DNA of 16,225 nt from Bacillota bacterium (GTDB lineage: Bacteria > Bacillota > Dethiobacteria > DTU022): the NCBI GenBank assembly GCA_012797095.1, contig JAAZPS010000292.1:1-16225 (forward strand), read 5' to 3'. Both the position numbers and the translations under genes were made by a program. This document shows positions 1 to 6,575 of this stretch, piece by piece; position 1 is the first letter of the stretch, and every line of letters starts with the position of its first letter. The notes beneath the pieces were generated by a model. The model was given only the letters and a program-made list of their open reading frames with translations, ran no database searches and was not told the DNA's origin.

Positions 1-1229
1 AACTCAGATTTCACGTCCACTCTGACAATATGCAGAGAGGGGGCGCTGGCCCGCAACCTGACCCCGAAGCGACCACCCTGACGGATAATTTCCGGTTCCT
101 CCAGGGTCATCTCCTCAAGAGCCGGGGGCACGATGCCGTAACCGTTCTCTGAAACCTGATAAAGCGCTTCGGCCAGTTTGTCATATTCCCGCTTGGCCAC
201 GGAATAGTCGATGACGATTCGCATGATATCGGCATCTCCGGCAACCTCTTCACCGCAATATTCCGCCAGGACCCGCTCGAACATGCCCGGGGGTGTCTCC
301 AGCTGGATCTCGGCTGCGCCGCTTCCCAGGTCAACCTGCTGCAGGGAAGCGCTCTCCACGAACTCATTCTCCTGCAAATTTTCCAGCATCCCGTTGATCT
401 CCCGAACGCGGTTGACCGCGGCCAGGTTCTCGTTGATGCTGTGGTCGAGGCTCTCTTTCAGCCAGTGCGCCGGTTCGAGCACCTCCACCCAGGGGGGTAC
501 CCTGATCGCCACATCAAGGACGGGAAATTCATAGAGAACTTCCTCCAGGATCAGATCCAGATCGGGCTGCCTGAGCTCGAGACAGTTCAGCGCGACCACG
601 GGCACATCGTATTTCAGGGAGAGCTCTTCCTGAAGATCGACGGCGGCAGCGCTGTGCGGCTCCACTGCATTGAGCAAAATGACAAAGGGTTTGCCCAGCT
701 CCTTGAGCTCCTCGATCACTCTCTCTTCCGCCTCCAGATAGCTTTCCCGCGGTATCTCGGCGATGGAGCCGTCCGTGGTCACCACGATGCCGATGGTTGA
801 GTGATCGGTGATCACCTTGCGGGTACCCAGCTCGGCAGCTTCTTCAAAGGGGATATCATAGTCAAACCACGGGGTCGAAACCATGCGCGGTCCCTCTTCG
901 TCCTCGTATCCGGTTGCTCCGGGGACAGTATATCCGACACAGTCGACCAGGCGAACCCGCATCTTGATCTGGTCGTTCACAGTGATCTCGACTGCTTCGT
1001 CGGGGACAAATTTGGGCTCGGTGGTCATGATTGTTTTCCCCCCGCTGCCTTGGGGCAGCTCATCGCGGGTCCGCTCCAGTTCGAGGGGATCGTCGATCTT
1101 CGGCAGGACAAATAGCTCCATGAATCTGCGGATGAAGGTCGATTTTCCGGTCCGGACCGGTCCGACGATGCCCAGATAGATATCACCCCCGGTGCGCTCT
1201 GCCAGATCGCTAAAAAGGTCAAATTCCAC
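1..1229 (-). CDS. spoIVA: Stage IV sporulation protein A (SpoIVA), C-terminus cut off by window edge
   Basis: SpoIVA is the ATPase that polymerises on the forespore outer membrane and forms the basement layer of the spore coat. The reading frame stays open from 1229 to the window start, giving 409 codons; the family is about 490 aa, so roughly 80 C-terminal residues are missing. I see Walker A GPVRTGKST (residues 23-31), the MTTEPKFVP segment with the paired threonines T69/T70, and a Walker B-like RLVDCVGY (D96). These sit one residue off the B. subtilis positions K30, T70/T71 and D97. The start is GTG: a GGAGGG Shine-Dalgarno lies about 8 nt upstream, and the next residues EFDLFSDLAERTGGD match the family N-terminus. 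An ATG a few bases upstream (1236) is out of frame and stops at once. The gene is separated from gpsA by a probable terminator and a candidate sigma-E promoter, as expected for mother-cell expression. Confidence 0.97.
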   Translation of the reverse strand, partial: MEFDLFSDLAERTGGDIYLGIVGPVRTGKSTFIRRFMELFVLPKIDDPLELERTRDELPQGSGGKTIMTTEPKFVPDEAVEITVNDQIKMRVRLVDCVGYTVPGATGYEDEEGPRMVSTPWFDYDIPFEEAAELGTRKVITDHSTIGIVVTTDGSIAEIPRESYLEAEERVIEELKELGKPFVILLNAVEPHSAAAVDLQEELSLKYDVPVVALNCLELRQPDLDLILEEVLYEFPVLDVAIRVPPWVEVLEPAHWLKESLDHSINENLAAVNRVREINGMLENLQENEFVESASLQQVDLGSGAAEIQLETPPGMFERVLAEYCGEEVAGDADIMRIVIDYSVAKREYDKLAEALYQVSENGYGIVPPALEEMTLEEPEIIRQGGRFGVRLRASAPSLHIVRVDVKSE

Positions 1230-1263
1230 TGTTCATCCCTCCTTTACCCTGTCAAATTGATTG

Positions 1264-1283
1264 CTTCTCCTCGGCCGGAGAAG
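1264..1283 (-). promoter_or_regulatory. Hairpin in the spoIVA leader
   Basis: A perfect 7-bp inverted repeat (CTTCTCC / GGAGAAG, 6-base loop) lies about 35 nt upstream of the spoIVA GTG, inside the predicted 5' untranslated region. No T-run follows on the minus strand, so it is not an intrinsic terminator. It could affect mRNA stability or translation, but function is inference only. Confidence 0.35.
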
Positions 1284-1303
1284 AATACGGCAATCTAACA
1301 ATA

Positions 1304-1331
1304 TGTATATGTTTCACCGGAGGCAATATTA
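1304..1331 (-). promoter_or_regulatory. Candidate sigma-E promoter for spoIVA
   Basis: On the minus strand TAATATT (1325-1331) fits the sigma-E -35 consensus (G/T)(A/C)ATATT. A 13-nt spacer follows, then CATATACA (1304-1311), which shares CATA with the -10 consensus CATACA(A/C)T but diverges after it. Transcription would start near 1297 and give a leader of about 65 nt. Sigma-E control of spoIVA is established in B. subtilis; this particular assignment is by motif only. Confidence 0.5.
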
Positions 1332-1341
1332 CCAGGGAGTT

Positions 1342-1413
1342 AAAAAAACGGTGATATGGGTTAAAGGGGGAGCCGGACAACGATCACCGGCGGGCGGCCC
1401 GGGAGCCGCCCGC
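1342..1413 (-). terminator. Probable terminator after gpsA (two adjacent inverted repeats plus T7)
   Basis: Just past the gpsA stop the minus strand has a 9-bp GC-rich stem (GCGGGCGGC / GCCGCCCGC at 1390-1398 and 1405-1413, 6-nt loop). It abuts a second inverted repeat, CGGTGAT / ATCACCG (1383-1389 and 1349-1355, 27-nt loop), followed directly by seven Ts (1348-1342). The T-run borders the long-loop stem and not the strong one, so the exact terminating structure is uncertain. The position is right for ending the der-plsY-gpsA transcript. Confidence 0.6.
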
Positions 1414-1436
1414 GGATATCTGAATTCTGGCGAGGG

Positions 1437-2465
1437 TTATTTTTCAAAGGCGATCTCTTCGCTTTCGGCTTTCTTTTCGCGCTGCATCAACCGTTCGACC
1501 GCTTTCCGGGGCAGCTTCCCCTCGAAGAGGACCTGGTAGAGCTCGCTGGTGATGGGCATCTCCACCCCGGCCCGACGGGAGAGCTCCATGGCGGCCCTGG
1601 TCGTGTTGACCCCTTCGGCAACCGTATGCATGCCCGCAGCGATCTCCCCGAAGCGCAGCCCCCGGCCCAGCTTGAATCCGACCTCGCGGTTGCGGCTGTG
1701 GCGGCTGCTGCAGGTGGCGTAAAGATCGCCCAGACCGGAAAGACCGGCAAAGGTGCGGGCGCGGGCGCCGACAGCTATCCCGAGGCGGGTCATCTCGACA
1801 AGGCCGCGAGTGACCAGCGCAGCCCTGGTATTGTCTCCGAGCTCCAGCCCCTCGGCAATCCCCGCCCCCAGGGCGATCACGTTTTTCAGGGCGCCGCCCA
1901 GCTCCACACCGGTAAGATCGGGATTGGTATAGACCCTGAAATAGGGGGTCATCAGCGCTTCCTGAACCCGGTGGGCCGTCTCCCCATCTGCCGAGGCGGC
2001 AACGGTTGCCGCGGGCAATTTCCGGGAGACCTCCTCCGCATGATTCGGCCCCGAGATCACGGCGATACGGCGGTGCGCTTCCGGGGGCAGCTCCTCCCGC
2101 AAAACCTGGGATAGGCGCAGCAGCCGCCCGCCCTCCAGCCCTTTGGCCGCGTTGACCGCCAGGGCCCGGGAAGGAAAATGCGGCGCTGCCGCAGCGGCCA
2201 CAGTGCGCAGCCCATGCGAGGGAACGGCGAAGATCACCACTGCCTTATCCTGCAGCGCTTCGGCCAGATCAAGGGTCGGCCGGATCGAAGGCTCCAGCCT
2301 GACTCCGGGCAGATATTTTTCGTTGCTTCGCTTGAGGGTGATGGCCCGGTAAAGCTCGGCGCTGCGCATCCACAGGCTGACCGGGCAGCCTTTGTCCGCC
2401 AGCAGCACCGCCAGGGCGGTCCCCCAACCTCCTGCTCCGATCACCGCAGCCTTCATCTTCTTCAT
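1437..2465 (-). CDS. gpsA: NAD(P)H-dependent glycerol-3-phosphate dehydrogenase GpsA
   Basis: GpsA reduces dihydroxyacetone phosphate to sn-glycerol 3-phosphate, the backbone for phospholipid synthesis, in the cytoplasm. The 342-aa product has the Rossmann motif GAGGWGT (10-16), SGPNHAEEV (138-146), GALKNVIALGAG with the catalytic lysine K194, NTRAALVTRG (212-221), and GLGDLYATC followed by SRNR (244-260). The length is normal for the family, with a short charged C-terminal tail rich in E and K. The ATG overlaps the plsY stop by 4 nt (ATGA), which indicates translational coupling; a second in-frame ATG three codons later is a possible alternative start. It supplies the substrate for PlsY, encoded immediately upstream, and is the last gene before the terminator. 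Confidence 0.98.
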   Translation of the reverse strand: MKKMKAAVIGAGGWGTALAVLLADKGCPVSLWMRSAELYRAITLKRSNEKYLPGVRLEPSIRPTLDLAEALQDKAVVIFAVPSHGLRTVAAAAAPHFPSRALAVNAAKGLEGGRLLRLSQVLREELPPEAHRRIAVISGPNHAEEVSRKLPAATVAASADGETAHRVQEALMTPYFRVYTNPDLTGVELGGALKNVIALGAGIAEGLELGDNTRAALVTRGLVEMTRLGIAVGARARTFAGLSGLGDLYATCSSRHSRNREVGFKLGRGLRFGEIAAGMHTVAEGVNTTRAAMELSRRAGVEMPITSELYQVLFEGKLPRKAVERLMQREKKAESEEIAFEK

Positions 2466-3067
2466 TCCCTGCCCCCCGGGCTGATCTTCTGTCCGAAGCG
2501 GGCCTCGGTCCCGCTGAGCAGCCGGCTGATATTTTCGCGGTGCCTGAAGATTATTAGCAGAGCCATGAGCGCCCCGAAAAACAGGTGCAGGGAATCATAG
2601 CCGAAAAACAGCAGAAAAAAGGGCAGTGAAAAAGCGCCGACTAGGGAGCCGAGAGAGACGTAGCGGGTCAGGGCGATCACCACCACTGCCAGCAAGACCA
2701 CGGCCAGACAGACCTTTCCGGAGATCGGGATCAGCAGGCCGATACCGGTGGCCGCACCCTTGCCCCCCTTGAATCTCAAGAAAAGGGGATAACAGTGGCC
2801 CAGAAGAACCGCCAGGGCGGCGGCGAGGACCACGGCGCTACTGCAGCCGAGATGCCGGGCCAGAAGAACAGCGGCGCTCCCCTTGGCCAGATCGAGCAGC
2901 AGCACCGGCAGTGCCGCGCTCCAGCCCAGCAGGCGGAGCACGTTGGTCGCCCCGATATTGCCGCTGCCGTGGCTGCGGATATCGAGCCGCCCGACGAGGC
3001 GGGCAAAGAGATAACCGAAGGGAATCGAGCCGAGCAGGTAGGCTGCGGCGATTGCCAGAAAAGCCAT
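2462..3067 (-). CDS. plsY: Acyl-phosphate:glycerol-3-phosphate acyltransferase PlsY
   Basis: PlsY is the membrane enzyme that transfers an acyl group from acyl phosphate to the sn-1 position of glycerol 3-phosphate, giving lysophosphatidic acid. The 201-aa product is highly hydrophobic, with several membrane segments. It carries the family motifs GSIPFGYL (13-20) with SGNIGATN (35-42), GHCYPLFLRFKGGKGAAT (90-107), and the late FRHRENISRL segment (174-183). Its ATG lies 3 nt after the der stop; a GGGAGGG Shine-Dalgarno sits within the last der codons. It overlaps gpsA by 4 nt. The partner PlsX, which makes acyl phosphate, is not in the window. Confidence 0.97.
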   Translation of the reverse strand: MAFLAIAAAYLLGSIPFGYLFARLVGRLDIRSHGSGNIGATNVLRLLGWSAALPVLLLDLAKGSAAVLLARHLGCSSAVVLAAALAVLLGHCYPLFLRFKGGKGAATGIGLLIPISGKVCLAVVLLAVVVIALTRYVSLGSLVGAFSLPFFLLFFGYDSLHLFFGALMALLIIFRHRENISRLLSGTEARFGQKISPGGRE

Positions 3068-3070
3068 GGT

Positions 3071-4396
3071 TTAACCCTCCCTTTCCCGGCGCGGCTTGAA
3101 CTCGATGCGCAACGGTGTACCGCCGAAATCAAAGGCTTCACGGAGCCTGTTCTCCAGGTAGCGCCGGTATGAAAAATGAACCAATCGCGGATTATTCGCA
3201 AAAAAGATAAAGGTTGGCGGCCTCACCGAAACCTGTGCTGCATAGTAGATCTTCAGCTGTTTCCCCTTCACCGCTGCCGGCGGATTCACGGCCAGGGCAT
3301 CGGCAACCAGCTCGTTCAGCAGCGAGGTGGAGATCCGTTTGTACAGCTCACGGTGCACCCTGGCAATGAGGGGAAAAAGCTGCTCAACGCGGCTACCGGT
3401 TAACGCGGAGATGAAGGTAACGGGAGCATAGGAGACAAAAGCAAAGGCGCGTTCAATATTCTTGAGCCATTCGCGGCGGATCTCCCGGCGCTCCTCGATC
3501 AGATCCCACTTGTTCACAACAATGATCAAGCCCCGGCCGGTCTGCTCGATGTAACCGGCCAAACGCTGATCCTGCTCGGCGATCCCGGCGGTGGCATCGA
3601 GGATCAACAGGGCCACATCGGCGCGCTCAACCGCTTTTAGCGCCCGCAGAACACTGTAATACTCGACCGATTCCTTGACCTTGCTCTTCCGCCGGACCCC
3701 GGCTGTATCGATGAGCAGATAATCGCTGCCGCCAAAGCAAAACGGGGTGTCAACAGCATCGCGGGTCGTCCCCGGTGCAGGGCTGACGATCACCCTTTCC
3801 CGTCCGAGGATCGTATTGATCAGCTGCGATTTGCCGACATTGGGGCGGCCGATCACCGCCACTCGCAGAATCTCTTCACCCGCCGGGTTGCCTTTCTCTT
3901 CCGGAAGGAGCTCGCAGATCCGGTCGAGCAGATCGCCGGTGCCACGTCCGTGGGCCGCGGATACCGGAAACGGCTCACCCATTCCCAGACTGTAGAAAGA
4001 GGTGACCTCGTCCGCGGCGCCGGGATGATCGATCTTGTTCACCGTGAGAAGAACGGGCTTGCCGCTGCGCCGCAGCAGGGCGGCGATCTCCTGATCCAGG
4101 GGATGCGGGCCCTCCCGCCCGTCGAGCACGAAAAGGATTATCCGGGCCTCCGCGATGGCCAGTTCAACCTGGCGGCGCACCTGCCTGATCAGCGGGTCGC
4201 TCTCCTCAAAGCTCAGTCCGCCCGTATCGATGACGATGAAATTCTTGCCCCGCCACTCCGCCGGGCCGTACAGGCGGTCGCGGGTCACCCCGGGGACCTT
4301 CTCCTCGATCGCGGTCCGCGAGGCGGTCAGACGGTTGAACAGGGTTGATTTGCCCACATTGGGCCGCCCGACAATGGCGACAATATTGTCCCCCAA
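3071..4396 (-). CDS. der: Ribosome biogenesis GTPase Der (EngA)
   Basis: Der is an essential GTPase with two tandem G domains that acts in 50S subunit assembly. In the 441-aa product G domain 1 has GRPNVGKS (10-17), DTGG (57-60) and NKID (120-123). G domain 2 has GRPNVGKS (183-190), DTAG (230-233) and NKWD (295-298). A KH-like C-terminal domain covers about 350-437. The length is typical. The start is a TTG, three codons before the conserved NIVAIVGRPNVGKST, preceded by an AAGGGGGT-like Shine-Dalgarno; no ATG or GTG lies in frame before the G1 motif. It heads a three-gene operon with plsY and gpsA, driven by a strong promoter just upstream. Confidence 0.98.
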   Translation of the reverse strand: MGDNIVAIVGRPNVGKSTLFNRLTASRTAIEEKVPGVTRDRLYGPAEWRGKNFIVIDTGGLSFEESDPLIRQVRRQVELAIAEARIILFVLDGREGPHPLDQEIAALLRRSGKPVLLTVNKIDHPGAADEVTSFYSLGMGEPFPVSAAHGRGTGDLLDRICELLPEEKGNPAGEEILRVAVIGRPNVGKSQLINTILGRERVIVSPAPGTTRDAVDTPFCFGGSDYLLIDTAGVRRKSKVKESVEYYSVLRALKAVERADVALLILDATAGIAEQDQRLAGYIEQTGRGLIIVVNKWDLIEERREIRREWLKNIERAFAFVSYAPVTFISALTGSRVEQLFPLIARVHRELYKRISTSLLNELVADALAVNPPAAVKGKQLKIYYAAQVSVRPPTFIFFANNPRLVHFSYRRYLENRLREAFDFGGTPLRIEFKPRREREG

Positions 4397-4428
4397 GAGG
4401 GCACCCCCTTTACGGTAAAGTATACCTT

Positions 4429-4457
4429 ATTATCCCGATCTTCCTTGCCGCTGTCAA
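4429..4457 (-). promoter_or_regulatory. Strong sigma-A-type promoter for der-plsY-gpsA
   Basis: On the minus strand a perfect -35 TTGACA (4452-4457) is followed by exactly 17 nt and GATAAT (4429-4434, 5 of 6 matches to TATAAT). The predicted start near 4422 leaves a leader of about 26 nt before the der TTG. It separates the housekeeping genes from the sporulation-linked genes upstream. Confidence 0.8.
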
Positions 4458-4490
4458 ACCGGTTCGGGGCAGCAGCGCCTTTGCCGGTTT
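4456..4490. repeat. 7-bp inverted repeat overlapping the der -35 box
   Basis: AAACCGG (4456-4462) and CCGGTTT (4484-4490) are perfect inverse complements separated by 21 nt. The arm at 4456-4462 overlaps the first bases of the TTGACA box. It could be an operator half-site pair or a weak hairpin at the end of the upstream transcript. No binding protein can be named from the sequence. Confidence 0.4.
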
Positions 4491-4567
4491 CTTTTGCGGC
4501 CCCGTCAGAATGATAGCAAAAGGCCGGATCTGCAGAAAAACATGCTTCGGGGCAGAGCCTTGCAGAC

Positions 4568-5035
4568 TCACAGCAGGTAGGAAGCAGGATCTTTTTCGAA
4601 CTGCTCCGCCAGACGGAGCAGCCGGGGATAGTTCTGCAGGATAGCCCGGCCCACCAGTGGCCGGCCTGGAGCAATCAGATGGAGCCGCCGCGAGAGAAAT
4701 CCGCCGAGGCGCACCGGCCAGGTGACCGCGGAGGTGCAATCGATCAAGGCCAGGGCGGGCTTTTCAGGGCCGTAAAACCTGAGCAGGGCGGAGAGCAACT
4801 CCCTGACGGAGGCACCCCAGCGGCTGCTTCCCAGAACAAAGACGCGGTTGTGCCGGCGATCGCGGCCGAGATAGTGCAGTATGCCGAGCTCGCCGTTCTC
4901 GACACGGTCAAAATAGGGCAGGGCCAGCAGCTCTTCCAGCCGGGGTCTCCGGGAACGGGGCAGCTTTCCCAGATAGATCGCGGCAGCCGTCACCGAGGTG
5001 TGCGTCCCGCCAAAACATTGAAAGACGATCATCAT
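4568..5035 (-). CDS. DUF3189 family protein, canonical copy
   Basis: This 155-aa protein has the DUF3189 hallmark near the N-terminus, CFGGTHTSVTAAAIYLGKLP (about 7-26), and a second conserved stretch GILHYLGRDRRHNRVFVLGS (about 51-70). The family is largely confined to spore-forming Firmicutes and has no established biochemical function; the glycine-rich loop after a first beta strand suggests a Rossmann-like fold (inference). No membrane segment is evident. Its ATG overlaps the stop of the preceding gene by 4 nt (ATGA), so the two are translationally coupled. It is the last gene of the spoIIP/YIEGIA cluster before the der promoter; no convincing terminator follows it. Confidence 0.75.
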   Translation of the reverse strand: MMIVFQCFGGTHTSVTAAAIYLGKLPRSRRPRLEELLALPYFDRVENGELGILHYLGRDRRHNRVFVLGSSRWGASVRELLSALLRFYGPEKPALALIDCTSAVTWPVRLGGFLSRRLHLIAPGRPLVGRAILQNYPRLLRLAEQFEKDPASYLL

Positions 5036-5442
5036 CGCTGCCCGATCAGCTCCAGCTGCAGCCTGGCCCGCTCCACCCTTGCCTCGATCTCCCTCCAGAA
5101 GTCGTTCCTCCCCCTTTGCCGGCGAGGGGTCGGGGGAAGCGGCCCGGCCGGCAGGAGCGTAGGCGCACCGGGGCTGTTTCCGAGCAGTGCTCCGAAGCTG
5201 CTCAAGATTCGCTCGAGCAGGGGCGGGGGCACCCCAACGCTGGCCAGGCAGACGAGCTCGCCCCCGGAAGATTCACCGAAGACGGCGAGAAGGGGGGGCC
5301 GCCTATCTCTGATCTTTTCTTTTAACCATCCCGCCGCCTGCAGATCGGCCTGTTCCGGCGAGAGCGCGGGATAACAATGCTTCAGCGCGGCCAGCAGGGC
5401 CGGATAGATCGACCCGGTGCTGTAGTAGAGAACAATGATCAA
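5032..5442 (-). CDS. Divergent DUF3189-like protein, first of a tandem pair
   Basis: The 136-aa product begins MIIVLYYSTGSIYPALLAAL, laid out like the DUF3189 N-terminus (beta strand, small-residue loop, helix) but without the CFGGTHTS signature. It has a second strand-like segment, LLAVFGESSGGELVCLASVG (about 51-70), and a basic linker (RRQRGR). It looks like a decayed or specialised paralogue of its downstream neighbour; the call rests on position and N-terminal resemblance. The start is TTG, overlapping the TGA of the upstream 63-aa gene (TTGA). No Shine-Dalgarno is visible, so it probably depends on coupled translation. Confidence 0.55.
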   Translation of the reverse strand: MIIVLYYSTGSIYPALLAALKHCYPALSPEQADLQAAGWLKEKIRDRRPPLLAVFGESSGGELVCLASVGVPPPLLERILSSFGALLGNSPGAPTLLPAGPLPPTPRRQRGRNDFWREIEARVERARLQLELIGQR

Positions 5443-5630
5443 TGTTTGACCAAAACATAGACACCATTTTCCAGATCATGGGCCACTGCGGTGGTAATGC
5501 GGGCCAGGTAGGTGGCGATGCGGTCCTGTTCCGAACGGTCACGGGCGACAAAGATCGGCACTCCTCCGCCGACCAGGGTCCGGTCGAGGGTGATCGCAGC
5601 CAGGATATACTTGCTCAGCGAAGTTTTCAT
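5439..5630 (-). CDS. Small protein of the YIEGIA 'capping complex subunit' type
   Basis: A 63-aa soluble protein, MKTSLSKYILAAITLDRTLV at the start, with GGGVPIFVARD in the middle and an ENGVYVLVKH ending. Proteins of this size and pattern are encoded next to YIEGIA in spore-forming Firmicutes, and current automated annotation calls them capping complex subunit for YIEGIA; the name is recalled and the biochemistry is not known to me. I chose the ATG at 5630, with GGAAAG about 6 nt upstream; a GTG one codon earlier is possible. It follows YIEGIA by about 20 nt and overlaps the next gene by 4 nt. Confidence 0.75.
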   Translation of the reverse strand: MKTSLSKYILAAITLDRTLVGGGVPIFVARDRSEQDRIATYLARITTAVAHDLENGVYVLVKH

Positions 5631-5651
5631 CACGCTTTCCAGCAGCTCCCT

Positions 5652-6542
5652 TCAGTCGGCGGCGCCGCGCCCCACCCTCGATTTCAGGGGGCGGGTGGCG
5701 GAGCTCTCCAGCACCGGCACATTTTTTACCGCCGCCACCAGGCATTCCCGGTCTTTTTCCAGAGGTAAGATCAGCATGGCGATCCGCCCGGTATCAAGAT
5801 CGCGCCGCAGCACCGGCGTGAATTCGGCTGTATCCACATCCCGGTAGATCCCCAGCTGCACAGCAGCATCGTGGGCGATGGCCATCCTTTGGCCGTTGTT
5901 GGCCAGAATTTCGCGGGCATTATCGTCAAACGGTTCGATGACCACTCCCAGACCGCGCTCGCTAACGGTGCGGCGGACCTCTTCGCGGGCCAGGTTCATG
6001 AAATGGATCTGCTCCACAAACAGATTCGGCCCTTTGAACGTGATCTCCGCCGGGCGAACCCGGGCGATATCGCCGATGACCGGTCCATGCATCAAACGGA
6101 GGGCGGCCAGCAGGGCAAGGGCCCCGAGAAGGGAGGCGGGCCCAATGCCGGCACCGTAGCAGAGCCCGCTGACCAGAAGAGCGATCAGCATCACCAGGTA
6201 GTTTCTCGCCTCGAAAACGCGGGCGATCCCCTCGATATAGTCGGGGCCGCGGGGGACCAGTTTCGTCAGATCGAGTTTGTTCAGGGTTTCCCGCTCGATC
6301 TCGCGGATATCACGGAACTGGGTCGCCGCCAGGGAGAGGAAGGTCACTGCGGCGAATTCCTTCTCCATCAGTGCGGGAACCGCCAGCCCTCCCAGCAGGG
6401 AGGCGACCAACCCCAGGGACAGGTGCGTGATATAGCCGTGAGGATAAGCCGGGTACTGGCGATAGTCGGAGCGCAGCATCAGGCAGCGCGCCGCAAAACC
6501 GAACCCTATGCCGGAGATCGTGGCGACAAGATATCTCTCCAT
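5652..6542 (-). CDS. YIEGIA family membrane protein, sporulation-associated
   Basis: This 296-aa protein contains the diagnostic PDYIEGIA motif (100-107) that names the family. Hydrophobic segments lie at about 5-20, 43-58, 64-74, 114-131 and 132-150, followed by a soluble C-terminal half of about 140 residues. The family occurs in endospore formers; I recall that B. subtilis YphB (also called SeaA, spore envelope assembly), encoded near der and gpsA, belongs to it, but have not checked this. The ATG at 6542 is the only reasonable start, yet no Shine-Dalgarno is visible in the 33 nt after the spoIIP stop. It lies between spoIIP and its small partner gene, which supports a role in the spore envelope or engulfment (inference). 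Confidence 0.88.
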   Translation of the reverse strand: MERYLVATISGIGFGFAARCLMLRSDYRQYPAYPHGYITHLSLGLVASLLGGLAVPALMEKEFAAVTFLSLAATQFRDIREIERETLNKLDLTKLVPRGPDYIEGIARVFEARNYLVMLIALLVSGLCYGAGIGPASLLGALALLAALRLMHGPVIGDIARVRPAEITFKGPNLFVEQIHFMNLAREEVRRTVSERGLGVVIEPFDDNAREILANNGQRMAIAHDAAVQLGIYRDVDTAEFTPVLRRDLDTGRIAMLILPLEKDRECLVAAVKNVPVLESSATRPLKSRVGRGAAD

Positions 6543-6575
6543 GACGGCGTTCAGCGAAACGGCGGCGCCGGCGGC

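Noticed and set aside
211..1179. Several plus-strand ORFs at the window start
   Set aside because: They are antisense to the continuous spoIVA frame, which has the Walker A, T69/T70 and Walker B signatures.
4456..4496. Plus-strand terminator (CCGGTTTCTTTT)
   Set aside because: There is no plus-strand gene to terminate, the loop is 21 nt, and the T-run is interrupted. Retained only as an inverted repeat overlapping a promoter.
4410..4739. 109-codon minus-strand ORF between DUF3189 and der
   Set aside because: It overlaps the 3' part of the recognisable DUF3189 frame in another frame and runs across the der promoter. No motifs.
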